A stretch of DNA of 64,000 bases from Flavobacterium shii. GTDB lineage: Bacteria; Bacteroidota; Bacteroidia; Flavobacteriales; Flavobacteriaceae. Below are positions 10,678 to 18,530 of this stretch, one piece after another; the stretch's first letter is position 1, and every line of letters begins with the position of its first letter. Location of the stretch: assembly GCF_025847235.1 (NCBI RefSeq), contig NZ_JAOZEW010000027.1, positions 1 through 64,000 of the forward strand. The letters are read 5' to 3'. The translations under genes and the position numbers were made by a program. The notes under the pieces were generated by a model. That model did not search any database. It was not told the origin of the DNA and saw nothing but the letters and a program-made list of their open reading frames with translations.

Positions 10678-10718
10678 GCAGTAATTAGATTATAGTATTT
10701 ACTCTCAATTTTTAATAC
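10678..10718. repeat. Direct repeat flanking the agmatine deiminase/AraC pair, right copy
   Basis: Bases 10690-10718 are identical to 8531-8559. It sits just upstream of the AraC gene. It is followed by AGTTTGTAAACTGTAACTGAG-like words that are partly inverted relative to those beside the left copy. Confidence 0.85.
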
Positions 10719-10765
10719 GCCAGTTTGTAAACTGTAACTGAGTACTGCCACTGAATACTAAAAAC

Positions 10766-11446
10766 TTATTTCTCCTCCAGTAAATCAGGGCGTCTATTTT
10801 TAGTATGTTCATACGCCATATCTTCCCTCCATTTATCAATTTTAGCAAAATGACCGCTAGTTAAAACATCAGGAACTTTCCATCCCTTATAATCAGCAGG
10901 GCGAGTATATATAGGACCCGACAATAAATTATCCTGAAAACTATCAGTCAAAGCCGAAGTTTCGTCGCTTAAAACACCAGGAATCAAACGAATCAAAGCG
11001 TCAGATAAAACCAAAGCACCCAATTCGCCACCAGATAAAACATAATCGCCAATCGAAATTTCTTTAGTAATAAAATGATCGCGCACACGCTGATCAACAC
11101 CTTTATAATGACCACATAAAATAATAATGTTTTCAAGCATCGACATCGTATTAGCCATCTTCTGGTTTAGTGTTTCCCCGTCAGGCGACATATAAATAAT
11201 CTCGTCGTACGCTCTTTCGCTTTTTAAATGCGTGATGCAAGCGTCAATTGGTTGAACCGTCATAACCATTCCGGCACCACCACCAAAAGGATAATCATCA
11301 ACACTCTTCTGTTTATTGGTTGTATAATCGCGTAAATTATGAAAATGAACCTCGACAATTCCCTTGTCAATAGCACGTTTCATAATCGAAGCTTCAAACG
11401 GGCTTCGCAATAACTCAGGTAAAACAGTAATAATATCTATGCGCAT
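10766..11446 (-). CDS. trmD: tRNA (guanosine(37)-N1)-methyltransferase
   Basis: SpoU/TrmD-type knotted methyltransferase that methylates G37 next to the anticodon and so prevents +1 frameshifts. The 226 residues are complete: the N-terminus [13 protein letters not shown], the [12 protein letters not shown] block near 51, [13 protein letters not shown] near 109, the deep-knot SAM-binding segment [14 protein letters not shown] near 130, and the C-terminal [22 protein letters not shown] substrate segment. The TATCTTTG promoter box lies 28 bases upstream. rplS, which usually follows directly, is displaced by about 2.4 kb. Confidence 0.97.
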   Translation of the reverse strand: MRIDIITVLPELLRSPFEASIMKRAIDKGIVEVHFHNLRDYTTNKQKSVDDYPFGGGAGMVMTVQPIDACITHLKSERAYDEIIYMSPDGETLNQKMANTMSMLENIIILCGHYKGVDQRVRDHFITKEISIGDYVLSGGELGALVLSDALIRLIPGVLSDETSALTDSFQDNLLSGPIYTRPADYKGWKVPDVLTSGHFAKIDKWREDMAYEHTKNRRPDLLEEK

Positions 11447-11473
11447 TTTTTCTTTTCAAAAGGTTCTAGGCTG

Positions 11474-11481
11474 CAAAGATA
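11474..11481 (-). promoter_or_regulatory. -7 promoter box TATCTTTG for trmD
   Basis: The same TATCTTTGCAGCC string as before rplS, leaving a leader of about 22 bases. Confidence 0.7.
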
Positions 11482-11680
11482 CAAAGTAAATATTTTAGAA
11501 ATTTAAAGATTAAAGAATATAGAATCAAGATTTAGAGAAACAAGAGAAGAGATTTAAAGAATTAAACAAATTGTTTAATTAGTATGTCACAATTATATGT
11601 CACAATTAAACGATTAACCAAATCAACGATTAAACTTTTTAAATTAACAACTAACCATTAATAATTCACAATTATAATAA

Positions 11681-11758
11681 GGAGCTATTTCCTGCTGTTC
11701 ACTATATCTTTTTCTGGCAAAAAGAGCCAGAAAAAGGATGCCGTTTCCATCAGGGCTA
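11681..11758 (+). repeat. Interspersed hairpin repeat, copy 2
   Basis: It begins GGAGCTATTTCCTGCTG, has an 11-base perfect stem CTTTTTCTGGC/GCCAGAAAAAG (11708-11718 and 11726-11736) with a 7-base loop, and ends GATGCCGTTTCCATCAGGGC. It is the most regular of the three copies. Confidence 0.85.
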
Positions 11759-11890
11759 GAATTGTTTGTATTGTATTTTTTTATTTTTTTGTAAAAAAAG
11801 TTTTCATAAATTATATTTTATATATTCGCTTTATTATGAAAATCTAGATAGGATGAAAAACATAATATAACATGAAATATTTGTAAGATT

Positions 11891-13240
11891 ATGGTTGATA
11901 GTAACTTGTTGTCCGAAAGCCTCCAGATTAAATTGAAATTTAAATATTCAGCTTGGTTTTTTATTTTGGATCAAATATTGAGGTTCTTATTGTTAATTGC
12001 TTATTTACAAGATTATTTTCAAAAAATTCATTTTTTAGTTTTTCAATATTCTCTTTTGTTTATTGTTGGGCTACTATATAATTACTATAAGAATAAACTA
12101 GAAGGAAAATACTCAGCCTTTATTAATGTAAAATATAAAGATGAAAATCCTAAAATTACAATTAATGAAGAAATTCCATATGGGTTATTTATTTATCAAG
12201 CTCTTTTTGGTTTCATATTTTCTTTTTGGTTTTTCTATAATGATTTTGAATCACATGTTTGGTATATGTATATTGTTATATTTTTATTTTCTCTAATTTC
12301 TGCTGGATTTTGTATTTTGCCTCTAATTTTTACAATACGATATAGGGAGTCAATAGGTATAATAAGTGCTACACCAACCCTTGAAAAAAAAAATTAAAAA
12401 ATCAAAAAACATTATTGAATCTGTATATGAGGATGTCAGTGATATTTATCCGGATTTATTTGTCTCTGATAAAGTTGTTGGATATGGAGCTATTGAATTA
12501 GATCCGGTTGATTTAAATGACACGAGAATAGCCAAATTGGAAAGTGAAATGAAAAATATTAACTATAGATCTGAAGCTTGGATGCTTGAAAGTGTTTTTT
12601 TAGGAGGATTAGCTTTTTCAGGTTTTCTAACTGTAGCATCAGCGAATTTTCTAGGTAAAGAACCAGAAGTATTCAGTGAATTTTTAAGACATTTTAAAAT
12701 TTATTATGAAAAATGCTTTCAAAATGAAATTACAAGTTGGGTTACCCAAATTGGGAATCATTTTTTTAGAAACGATTTATATATTCTTATTATGCTATTA
12801 TGTCTTTTAAGTAGTGTATTTTTTCTTCTTGTATTAGTTTTAAGATTTAGATTAAACAGTTTGACCTTAAGTATGGATCATTTAATCCGAATTTTAAATA
12901 TTTTTAATCAAAAGAAGATGAGCTTTTTAATTTAAGAATGGAAAGCAAAAACGAGGATTATCAGAGGATTAGAATGGGTAAAATCCAAAAAAAAATTGAT
13001 ACAGCTTTAATCGATGCTGATAATTTATTAAGAGAATTGCTGCCTACTTCAATTATGATGAATACATATAGAATGATTGCAGTTCTTTTATTTTACATGG
13101 TACTGATTTTATCGGGGTTTTATTTTATGCCTTCTATTGCGGTATTAATTTTCTTTCTGTTCTTATTTACACAAGTTTTTGGTTATTTTCAAAAATATTC
13201 AAAAATAGAAAGGATTAGACATCTTTTGAAAAAACATTAA
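11891..13240 (+). pseudogene. Multi-pass membrane protein gene of unknown function, disrupted by two frameshifts
   Basis: Three overlapping or abutting reading frames (11891-12397, 12366-12935, 12938-13240) join into one protein of about 450 residues if one A is removed from a run of ten A at 12384-12393 and one A is added to the AAAA at 12910-12913. Reading then passes smoothly: LEKK to IKKSKNIIES, and LNIFNQ to KEDELFNLRM, and the third frame is open upstream exactly to the second slip point. The joined protein would have four N-terminal membrane helices, a charged cytoplasmic segment, a helix pair around a 60-residue loop, another charged segment and a C-terminal helical hairpin. No known domain was recognised. 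Sequencing error in homopolymers is possible, but the long genes elsewhere are intact. Confidence 0.7.
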
Positions 13241-13278
13241 AAGTTTTGAATGCTAGCAAGAGTATCTCTACTAATTAA

Positions 13279-13314
13279 TCTAAAGGAGCATTGAAAAATC
13301 TTCAAAAAAGATAA
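13279..13314 (+). pseudogene. Remnant of a class D beta-lactamase C-terminus
   Basis: Eleven codons reading SKGALKNLQKR then stop, next to identical in the intact beta-lactamase, which ends TKAALKNLQKR then stop. They belong to a direct repeat (13282-13348 and 14877-14944) that continues past both stop codons. This suggests a second copy of the beta-lactamase gene once stood here. Confidence 0.65.
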
Positions 13315-13348
13315 GTTTTGATCTTCTTTTTGCTGAATATTCTGAATT
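13282..13348 (+). repeat. Direct repeat, copy A (upstream of archaemetzincin)
   Basis: 67 bases matching 14877-14944 with six mismatches and one gap. It covers the 3' end of the beta-lactamase coding region and the following spacer, and runs up to the start of the archaemetzincin reading frame. Confidence 0.85.
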
Positions 13349-14026
13349 GACAAATAATTCTAATATTATTTATATAAGACCTATTGGGGATTTTAATACT
13401 TTACAAAAGAAACAAATTGAATTAGTTAGACAATATCTAGAGATTTTCTTTCAATTAAAAACCAAAACATTAGAGAAACTCTCTAATGATATAATTCCTA
13501 GTTCAGCCAGACGAATTGGACATGAAGATAATGAACAGTTCTTAGCAGGTTATATCTTAGACAGTGTGCTTAAAAAAGAAAAACCATTAAACAGAATTGC
13601 TTTAATGGCATTAACAGAAGTAGATTTGTTCCCTAAACCCGAATGGAATTATATGTTTTTGGGTTAGCATCTTATAGAGATAAAATAGGAGTAAGTTCCA
13701 TTTATAGATTGCAAGATGAGGTACTAACGCCAACTAATTTTGATTTATGTTTATCTCGATTATTAAAAACATGTTCCCACGAAATAGGACATATGTTTGG
13801 ATTGTATCATTGTATAGAAGCTGATTGTGTAATGAATGGGACAATTAGTCTGGTAGAAACAGACAACAGCACCATTAGATTATGTTCAGCTTGTCAGAGA
13901 AAATTAAATTCGAGTATAAAGTATGATAATAAGAAAAGATTAATCGAATTAGAAAAATATTTTGAGAAAGTTAAACTCAATGATGCAACTCAATTAATGA
14001 AGAAAGATCTTGAAAAGATTCAATAA
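13347..14026 (+). pseudogene. Archaemetzincin-type zinc metalloprotease, frameshifted
   Basis: Archaemetzincins are small zinc proteases of the metzincin clan. The signature HExxHxxGxxHC is present as HEIGHMFGLYHC (from 13778), followed by four residues, Cys-Val-Met and later CSAC, exactly the family's extended Cys-containing zinc-site pattern. The N-terminal half reads IYIRPIGDF to ALTEVDLFPKPEWNY in one frame. The second half (VFGLASYRDKIGV onward) is in another. Removing two bases from the TATAT at 13650-13654 restores one frame. The first frame has only a TTG at 13347 as start and stays open upstream to 13284, through the repeat. It is probably a decaying gene. It lies just upstream of the beta-lactamase. 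Confidence 0.8.
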
Positions 14027-14054
14027 AAAATAAGCTAATAAAAAATAAATAAAA

Positions 14055-14909
14055 ATGAAAACTCCAGCACTAATCCTATCTCTTTTTTTATTGATAAACC
14101 TAAACGCAAGTTGTCAATCTAAAAACAAAGAAAGCAAGCCCGAAACTAAAAAAGAAACAGGAAAAGACAAAGAAGTTGTTATTGCCGAATTTGGTAAAAT
14201 CCTCGATAGTTTAAAAGTAAAAGGTTCGATATTAGTTTACGATAGCAATAAAAAGACCTATTATTCTAATGATTTTGCTTGGGCAAAAAGAGGAAATATT
14301 CCAGCATCGACATTCAAAATTCCGAATTCGATTATTGCACTAGAAACAGGAGTAGTAAAAAGTGATTCGACAGTTTTTAAATGGAATGGAGAAAAACGAT
14401 GGATGAAAGCTTGGGAACAAGATTTAACACTCAAGCAAGCGTTTAAAGTTTCGTGTGTTCCTTGTTACCAGGAAATCGCAAGAAAAGTAGGTGTAAAAAG
14501 AATGAGAGCCTATCTAAAAAAACTAGATTACAATACAATGGTTTTTGATACCCTGACGATTGATAATTTTTGGTTAGAAGGGAAATCTAGAATCTCTCAA
14601 TTCCAACAGATTGATTTCTTAAAAAGATTGTATCTGTCTGAATTACCGATTTCTAAAAGAACCGAATTGATAATGAAAGATATCATGGAAGTTGAAAAAA
14701 CGAATGATTATGTTTTAAGAGGAAAAACTGGTTTATCTGTTACTGACGAAATCAAGAACGGTTGGTTTGTAGGTTATCTAGAAAATAAGAATGGCGTTTA
14801 CTTTTTTGCAACAAATATAGAACCAACTAAAGATACCAATCAAGATGATTTTATAGCAATCCGACTTAATGCAACCAAAGCGGCATTAAAAAATCTTCAA
14901 AAAAGATAA
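14055..14909 (+). CDS. Class D beta-lactamase (OXA-type), lipoprotein
   Basis: Serine hydrolase predicted to open beta-lactam rings in the periplasm. The 284 residues have a lipoprotein signal (NASC, Cys20). The active-site motifs are all present: STFK (85-88, nucleophile Ser and carbamylated Lys), SCV (133-135, the SxV motif), YN at 159-160, the Trp of FWLEG at 173, and KTG (224-226). Cys residues on both sides of the SxV valine/proline (SCVPC) are a noticeable departure from the common SAVPV form. It starts 28 bases after the broken archaemetzincin gene, and its last codons and downstream spacer form copy B of a direct repeat. The sequence alone does not give its substrate range. Confidence 0.93.
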   Translation: MKTPALILSLFLLINLNASCQSKNKESKPETKKETGKDKEVVIAEFGKILDSLKVKGSILVYDSNKKTYYSNDFAWAKRGNIPASTFKIPNSIIALETGVVKSDSTVFKWNGEKRWMKAWEQDLTLKQAFKVSCVPCYQEIARKVGVKRMRAYLKKLDYNTMVFDTLTIDNFWLEGKSRISQFQQIDFLKRLYLSELPISKRTELIMKDIMEVEKTNDYVLRGKTGLSVTDEIKNGWFVGYLENKNGVYFFATNIEPTKDTNQDDFIAIRLNATKAALKNLQKR

Positions 14910-14944
14910 GTTTTTGGTCTTCTTTTTGCTAAATATTCAGAATT
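14877..14944 (+). repeat. Direct repeat, copy B (3' end of the beta-lactamase gene)
   Basis: Counterpart of 13282-13348. It contains the final 11 codons of the intact beta-lactamase gene and about 35 bases beyond the stop. Confidence 0.85.
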
Positions 14945-15054
14945 AATGAGTGAATTTTAGAAGGATTTATTATTTAAAAATATTTTTGTTTTATTAAATA
15001 AAATACTACTATTTTAGCAAAAGATTAGAAGATTAACTAACCACATAAACCACA

Positions 15055-15732
15055 TTGAAAAAAACGCTTAAAATTATTGGTAGAATACTCATTGTATTCA
15101 TTGCATTTATTTTGCTGTATGTTATTCTTGCTTATTCTGTTTCAAGAATAACTGTCGAGAAAGAACCAAATTCCAAAGAAGAAATTACTATTTATATTAT
15201 GACAAACGGCGTTCATACCGATATTGTGGTTCCAACGCGTAACGAATTAATGGACTGGAGCAAAGAGATAAAGTATGAAAACACGATTTCTAAAGATACA
15301 ACCTATCAATATCTGGCGATGGGTTGGGGAGATAAAGGATTTTATCTAGAAACGCCAAACTGGTCCGATCTTAGAGCCTCGACAGCTCTTAAAGCAGCAT
15401 CAGGATTAAGTACTACAGCGATACACGCAACTTATTTTTCGAATATTAAAGAAAACGAAAATTGTAAAAAGATTATAATTAGTAAGGAGCAATATGTTCG
15501 CTTGACGGATTATATAAAAAATAGTTTTAAGAAAGATGAAAAAGGACAATTTATTCCCGTTAAAACAGATCAGAATTACGGAAAAAGAGATGCTTTTTAT
15601 GAAGCAACTGGAAGTTATAGTTTGATTCATACCTGCAATACATGGGCAAATAATGCATTAAAAGCAAGCGGACAAAGATGTTGTTTCTGGACGCCGATAG
15701 ATTCTGCAATCTTTTCAAAATATAACAAATAA
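15055..15732 (+). CDS. TIGR02117/DUF2459 family membrane-anchored protein
   Basis: The 225-residue protein has one N-terminal membrane helix (about 8-30) and a periplasmic domain with the family features THGVHTD-like MTNGVHTDIVVP near 50, an AMGWGDKGFYLETP block near 90, and HTCNTWANNALKASG near 190. The family is often found near polyhydroxyalkanoate or urease genes, but its function is not established. The conserved His, Cys and Asn could suggest a hydrolase-like site; this is inference. The start codon is TTG, since no ATG is nearby and the membrane helix needs this start. It is followed after 5 bases by another membrane protein gene. Confidence 0.82.
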   Translation: MKKTLKIIGRILIVFIAFILLYVILAYSVSRITVEKEPNSKEEITIYIMTNGVHTDIVVPTRNELMDWSKEIKYENTISKDTTYQYLAMGWGDKGFYLETPNWSDLRASTALKAASGLSTTAIHATYFSNIKENENCKKIIISKEQYVRLTDYIKNSFKKDEKGQFIPVKTDQNYGKRDAFYEATGSYSLIHTCNTWANNALKASGQRCCFWTPIDSAIFSKYNK

Positions 15733-15737
15733 ATAAA

Positions 15738-16340
15738 ATGGGATTAGCAACAAAAGGAGATCTGGAGAAAGTAATAGGAGGGTTATTCCTGATGATTATA
15801 AATACTATAATATGGACTTTAATTGCCGAATATTATTTAGCTAATAAAGATAATAGAATTGTAGGGGTTGTATTTGGAATTATAATTCTAGGTTTTTTAT
15901 TCTTTTATTTTAGATTCATAAAATCTTATAAAGAGTTAAAGGATGGTAATGATTCGGTTATAACAAAAGAAGAAAAGATAAGAGATAAAAGATTTTTAAC
16001 AATATTTGGGTTGGAGGCATTAGCAATTTTTCTCGCAAAGAATATTTTGGTTAATATAAATCACAATGAACTATTTATTCCAGTTTTTGCACTAATTGTT
16101 GGATTACACTTTTTTCCTTTAGGGAAGTTGTTTAAAAGAAAATTCGATTTTTATATAGGGACATGGACTATATTAATTGCTATTATAGGGATGTACATAA
16201 TAATTGAGAAGATTACAACAGTAAATTTTGCAAATGCAATTGTTAGTATTGGCTGTGCGCTTGCAACCATTTGTTATGGAATAAAAATGATTATTGATGG
16301 TCAATTAGTAATTACAGATATCAATTTTTCTAAAGAGTAA
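15738..16340 (+). CDS. Six-helix membrane protein of unknown function
   Basis: The 200 residues hold about six hydrophobic helices (near 12-32, 40-60, 87-103, 110-127, 139-157, 162-183) separated by short charged loops, with a conserved-looking FALIVGLHFFPLGKLF segment near 115. The layout resembles small DUF7010-like membrane proteins, but I do not assign a family with confidence. It begins 5 bases after the TIGR02117-type gene, so the two are probably co-transcribed, and a YiaA-like gene follows 32 bases downstream. The function is not apparent. Confidence 0.7.
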   Translation: MGLATKGDLEKVIGGLFLMIINTIIWTLIAEYYLANKDNRIVGVVFGIIILGFLFFYFRFIKSYKELKDGNDSVITKEEKIRDKRFLTIFGLEALAIFLAKNILVNINHNELFIPVFALIVGLHFFPLGKLFKRKFDFYIGTWTILIAIIGMYIIIEKITTVNFANAIVSIGCALATICYGIKMIIDGQLVITDINFSKE

Positions 16341-16372
16341 ATAAATTAACTAAACTAAAATTAAATTAAAAA

Positions 16373-16765
16373 ATGGTACAAAAAACGTCGAATGCATTTA
16401 TTGCCGCATCATGGATTGCTCTGGGAGCTGGGATTATTGGTTACTTAGTTGGACTTGCAAGAGCAGAAATGTTATTAAATGAAAAAGGATATTACTTTAC
16501 GGTTTTAATGTTCGGATTGTTTGCAGTAATCTCATTACAAAAAAGTGTACGTGATAGATTAGAAGGCTTCCCTGTAACCGATATTTATTATGGAATTTGC
16601 TGGTTTGGAACAATTCTGTCAATTGCTTTATTAACGATTGGACTTTGGAATGCTACGATTTTGCCTAGTGAAAAAGGATTTTATGCTTTTGCATTTTTAT
16701 TAGGGATATTTGGAGCAATTACTGTTCAAAAAAATACCAGAGATAATTTAGCTTTAAAAGAATAA
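16373..16765 (+). CDS. YiaA/YiaB-like inner membrane protein
   Basis: The 130-residue protein has two copies of the YiaA/B two-helix unit: [21 protein letters not shown] to [12 protein letters not shown], then [19 protein letters not shown] to [12 protein letters not shown]. Each ends in the same Q-K-x-x-R-D pattern, an internal duplication visible in the sequence. Members of this family are inner-membrane proteins without a known activity. It is the last gene of a run of small membrane proteins and is followed by a long hairpin. Confidence 0.85.
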   Translation: MVQKTSNAFIAASWIALGAGIIGYLVGLARAEMLLNEKGYYFTVLMFGLFAVISLQKSVRDRLEGFPVTDIYYGICWFGTILSIALLTIGLWNATILPSEKGFYAFAFLLGIFGAITVQKNTRDNLALKE

Positions 16766-16785
16766 AAAAAATACTTTTACAATAG

Positions 16786-16842
16786 CGGTTTCAAACGATT
16801 TGGGTCTTAGGCTTATTTTATAATCGTTTGAAACCGTTTTGC
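16786..16842 (+). terminator. Large inverted repeat, probable terminator after the YiaA-like gene
   Basis: Perfect 15-base arms CGGTTTCAAACGATT (16786-16800) and AATCGTTTGAAACCG (16822-16836), a 21-base loop and TTTTGCTTT after the second arm. The loop is larger and the T run weaker than in a typical terminator. Confidence 0.6.
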
Positions 16843-16882
16843 TTTGGCGATAAGCCGAATTTAGTTAAATTAAAATACAGTT

Positions 16883-17581
16883 ATGAAAAAAATTGGGCTT
16901 GTTGGTGGGATTAGTTGGGTTTCGACAATAGATTATTATCGTTTTATAAACGAAGGAATAAATGAAAAGTTAGGTGGGCTTAATTTTGCAGAGTGTATTA
17001 TTTACTCCTTAAATTTTGATGACTTTCAAAGGAATAATACAGAGAATAATTGGGATGCAACATTCGAATTGATTACAAATGCTTGCAAGAGCCTTGAGAA
17101 AAGCGGTGCCGAAGCAATTGTTTTATGTGCTAATACAGCACATGCAGTTGTAGAAAGAGTCGAAAAAGAAATTTCGTTGCCTATCATTCATATTGCAACT
17201 GCGACTGCAAAAGAAATAAATAAGCAAGGATTAAAGAAAGTTGGTTTGTTGGGGACAAAATTCACTATGGAAATGGATTTTTATAAAGACAAACTTGCCG
17301 AATATAATATCGAGACAATAGTTCCTTTTCTTCAGGATGAACGTGATTATATCCAGAAAACATTAAAAGAAGAACTGGGAAGAGGGATAATCAGTGAGCA
17401 AACCAAAAGAGCTTATATAATGGTCATCAATAAATTAATAGAAAATGGTGCCGAAGGGATTATTCTTGGTTGTACCGAAATTCCAATGATCATAAGTCAG
17501 GATGATGTCTCAGTTCCGGTTTTTGATACAACAAAGATTCATTCGAATGCTGCAGTAGAATTTGCTTTGTCATTAGATTAA
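16883..17581 (+). CDS. Aspartate/glutamate racemase family protein
   Basis: Cofactor-independent racemase fold of 232 residues with two cysteine sites on opposite sides of the active site. The first lies in VLCANTAHAV near 82 and the second in ILGCTEIPMI near 195. The N-terminal KKIGLVGGISWVSTIDYYR matches the aspartate racemase entry motif. It is probably an amino-acid racemase making D-aspartate or D-glutamate, although broad-range racemases share these motifs. It starts a cluster of four genes spaced 11, 13 and 28 bases apart, so the four are probably co-transcribed. Confidence 0.88.
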   Translation: MKKIGLVGGISWVSTIDYYRFINEGINEKLGGLNFAECIIYSLNFDDFQRNNTENNWDATFELITNACKSLEKSGAEAIVLCANTAHAVVERVEKEISLPIIHIATATAKEINKQGLKKVGLLGTKFTMEMDFYKDKLAEYNIETIVPFLQDERDYIQKTLKEELGRGIISEQTKRAYIMVINKLIENGAEGIILGCTEIPMIISQDDVSVPVFDTTKIHSNAAVEFALSLD

Positions 17582-17592
17582 AGAATTAAAAG

Positions 17593-18138
17593 ATGGATGA
17601 TAAAAAGAAAAAAATCTTTGCTATATCCGGAAGTACGAGAAGGAATTCAAGTAATTTTAAAATTCTGAAATTTATTTCGGAGCATATAAATGACCAATTC
17701 GAAGTTGAGATATTTGAAGATTTAGAGAGCATTCCCTATTTTAATCCTGATTTGGATAATGAGAATCCTCCAGAGATTGTAACTGTTTTTAGAAATAAAA
17801 TCGCTGCTGCAGCTGGAGTATTGATTTGTACGCCGGAATATGTTTTTAGTTTACCAGGTAGTTTAAAGAATGTATTAGAATGGTGTGTTTCGACAACTGT
17901 TTTCTCAAATAAAAAAGTAGGGTTAATAACAGCTTCTGCATCTGGAGAGAAGGGACAGGAACAATTAAGCTTGATTATGAGAACTATCGAAGCCGAGTTT
18001 GATAATGAAACCCAACTTTTAATCCAGGGGATTCGGGGAAAATTAGATTCAGATGGAAATATTACTGATGAAAATACATTGATAAGCCTTCTAGCATTTA
18101 TTAAAAGTTTTGAAAAACAAGTAGGAGAGTTGAACTAA
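17593..18138 (+). CDS. NAD(P)H-dependent FMN reductase (flavodoxin fold)
   Basis: The 181-residue flavoprotein has the phosphate-binding loop GSTRRNSSN (13-21) and the flavin-contacting TPEYVFSLPGSLKNVLEW block near 80, both characteristic of the NADPH-dependent FMN reductase family (azoreductase/quinone reductase-like). It is soluble, with no signal peptide. It starts 11 bases after the racemase gene and precedes the cupin gene. The electron acceptor in this cluster is not known. Confidence 0.9.
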   Translation: MDDKKKKIFAISGSTRRNSSNFKILKFISEHINDQFEVEIFEDLESIPYFNPDLDNENPPEIVTVFRNKIAAAAGVLICTPEYVFSLPGSLKNVLEWCVSTTVFSNKKVGLITASASGEKGQEQLSLIMRTIEAEFDNETQLLIQGIRGKLDSDGNITDENTLISLLAFIKSFEKQVGELN

Positions 18139-18151
18139 AAATATAAATATC

Positions 18152-18502
18152 ATGCAAAGTTTTGGAGCAAGTAAAAAATTTCTGTTTAATGATGAAATCG
18201 AGTGGGAAGTTGTTGGTGAAGGAATCAAACGCAAGATAATGGCATACGACGACAAGATAATGTTGGTTAATGTGCATTTTGAAAAAGGAGGTATTGGGGT
18301 TTTACACGAACATTATCATTCTCAAGTCACGTATGTTTCAAGTGGAAAATTTGAAGTAACTATTGATAACGAAACAAAAACATTAAAAGGAGGAGATAGT
18401 TTTTATATTCCGCCACATGCAATACATGGAGTTGTTTGTTTAGAAAGTGGGCTCTTAACGGATGTTTTTAGCCCAATACGCGAAGATTTTCTGAAAAAAT
18501 AA
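18152..18502 (+). CDS. Small cupin-domain protein
   Basis: The 116 residues form a single cupin barrel. The first metal motif is HEHYHSQVTYVSSGKFEV (near 54-71: HxH then Gln in place of the frequent E, then G) and the second is GDSFYIPPHAIHGVV (near 88-102). It is soluble, third in the racemase-to-TIM-barrel cluster. Such proteins can be sugar or small-molecule isomerases, dioxygenases or binding proteins, and nothing in the sequence decides between these. Confidence 0.85.
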   Translation: MQSFGASKKFLFNDEIEWEVVGEGIKRKIMAYDDKIMLVNVHFEKGGIGVLHEHYHSQVTYVSSGKFEVTIDNETKTLKGGDSFYIPPHAIHGVVCLESGLLTDVFSPIREDFLKK

Positions 18503-18530
18503 AGACTTTAAATCAATAATAGCTATCGAT

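Larger units (their letters stand above)
11447..11890. other. 444-base intergenic region with repeats
   Basis: No gene is seen. It holds the trmD promoter, a near-palindrome ATTAAACAA-A-TTGTTTAAT (11561-11579), a perfect 13-base tandem duplication TATGTCACAATTA (11583-11595 and 11596-11608), interspersed repeat copy 2 (11681-11758) and an AT-rich stretch before the disrupted membrane-protein gene. Confidence 0.7.

Noticed and set aside
12366-12935. GTG-started 189-residue protein as a gene of its own
   Set aside because: Its start lies in an overlap at an A10 run and its sequence continues the preceding frame smoothly, so it is treated as part of one broken gene.
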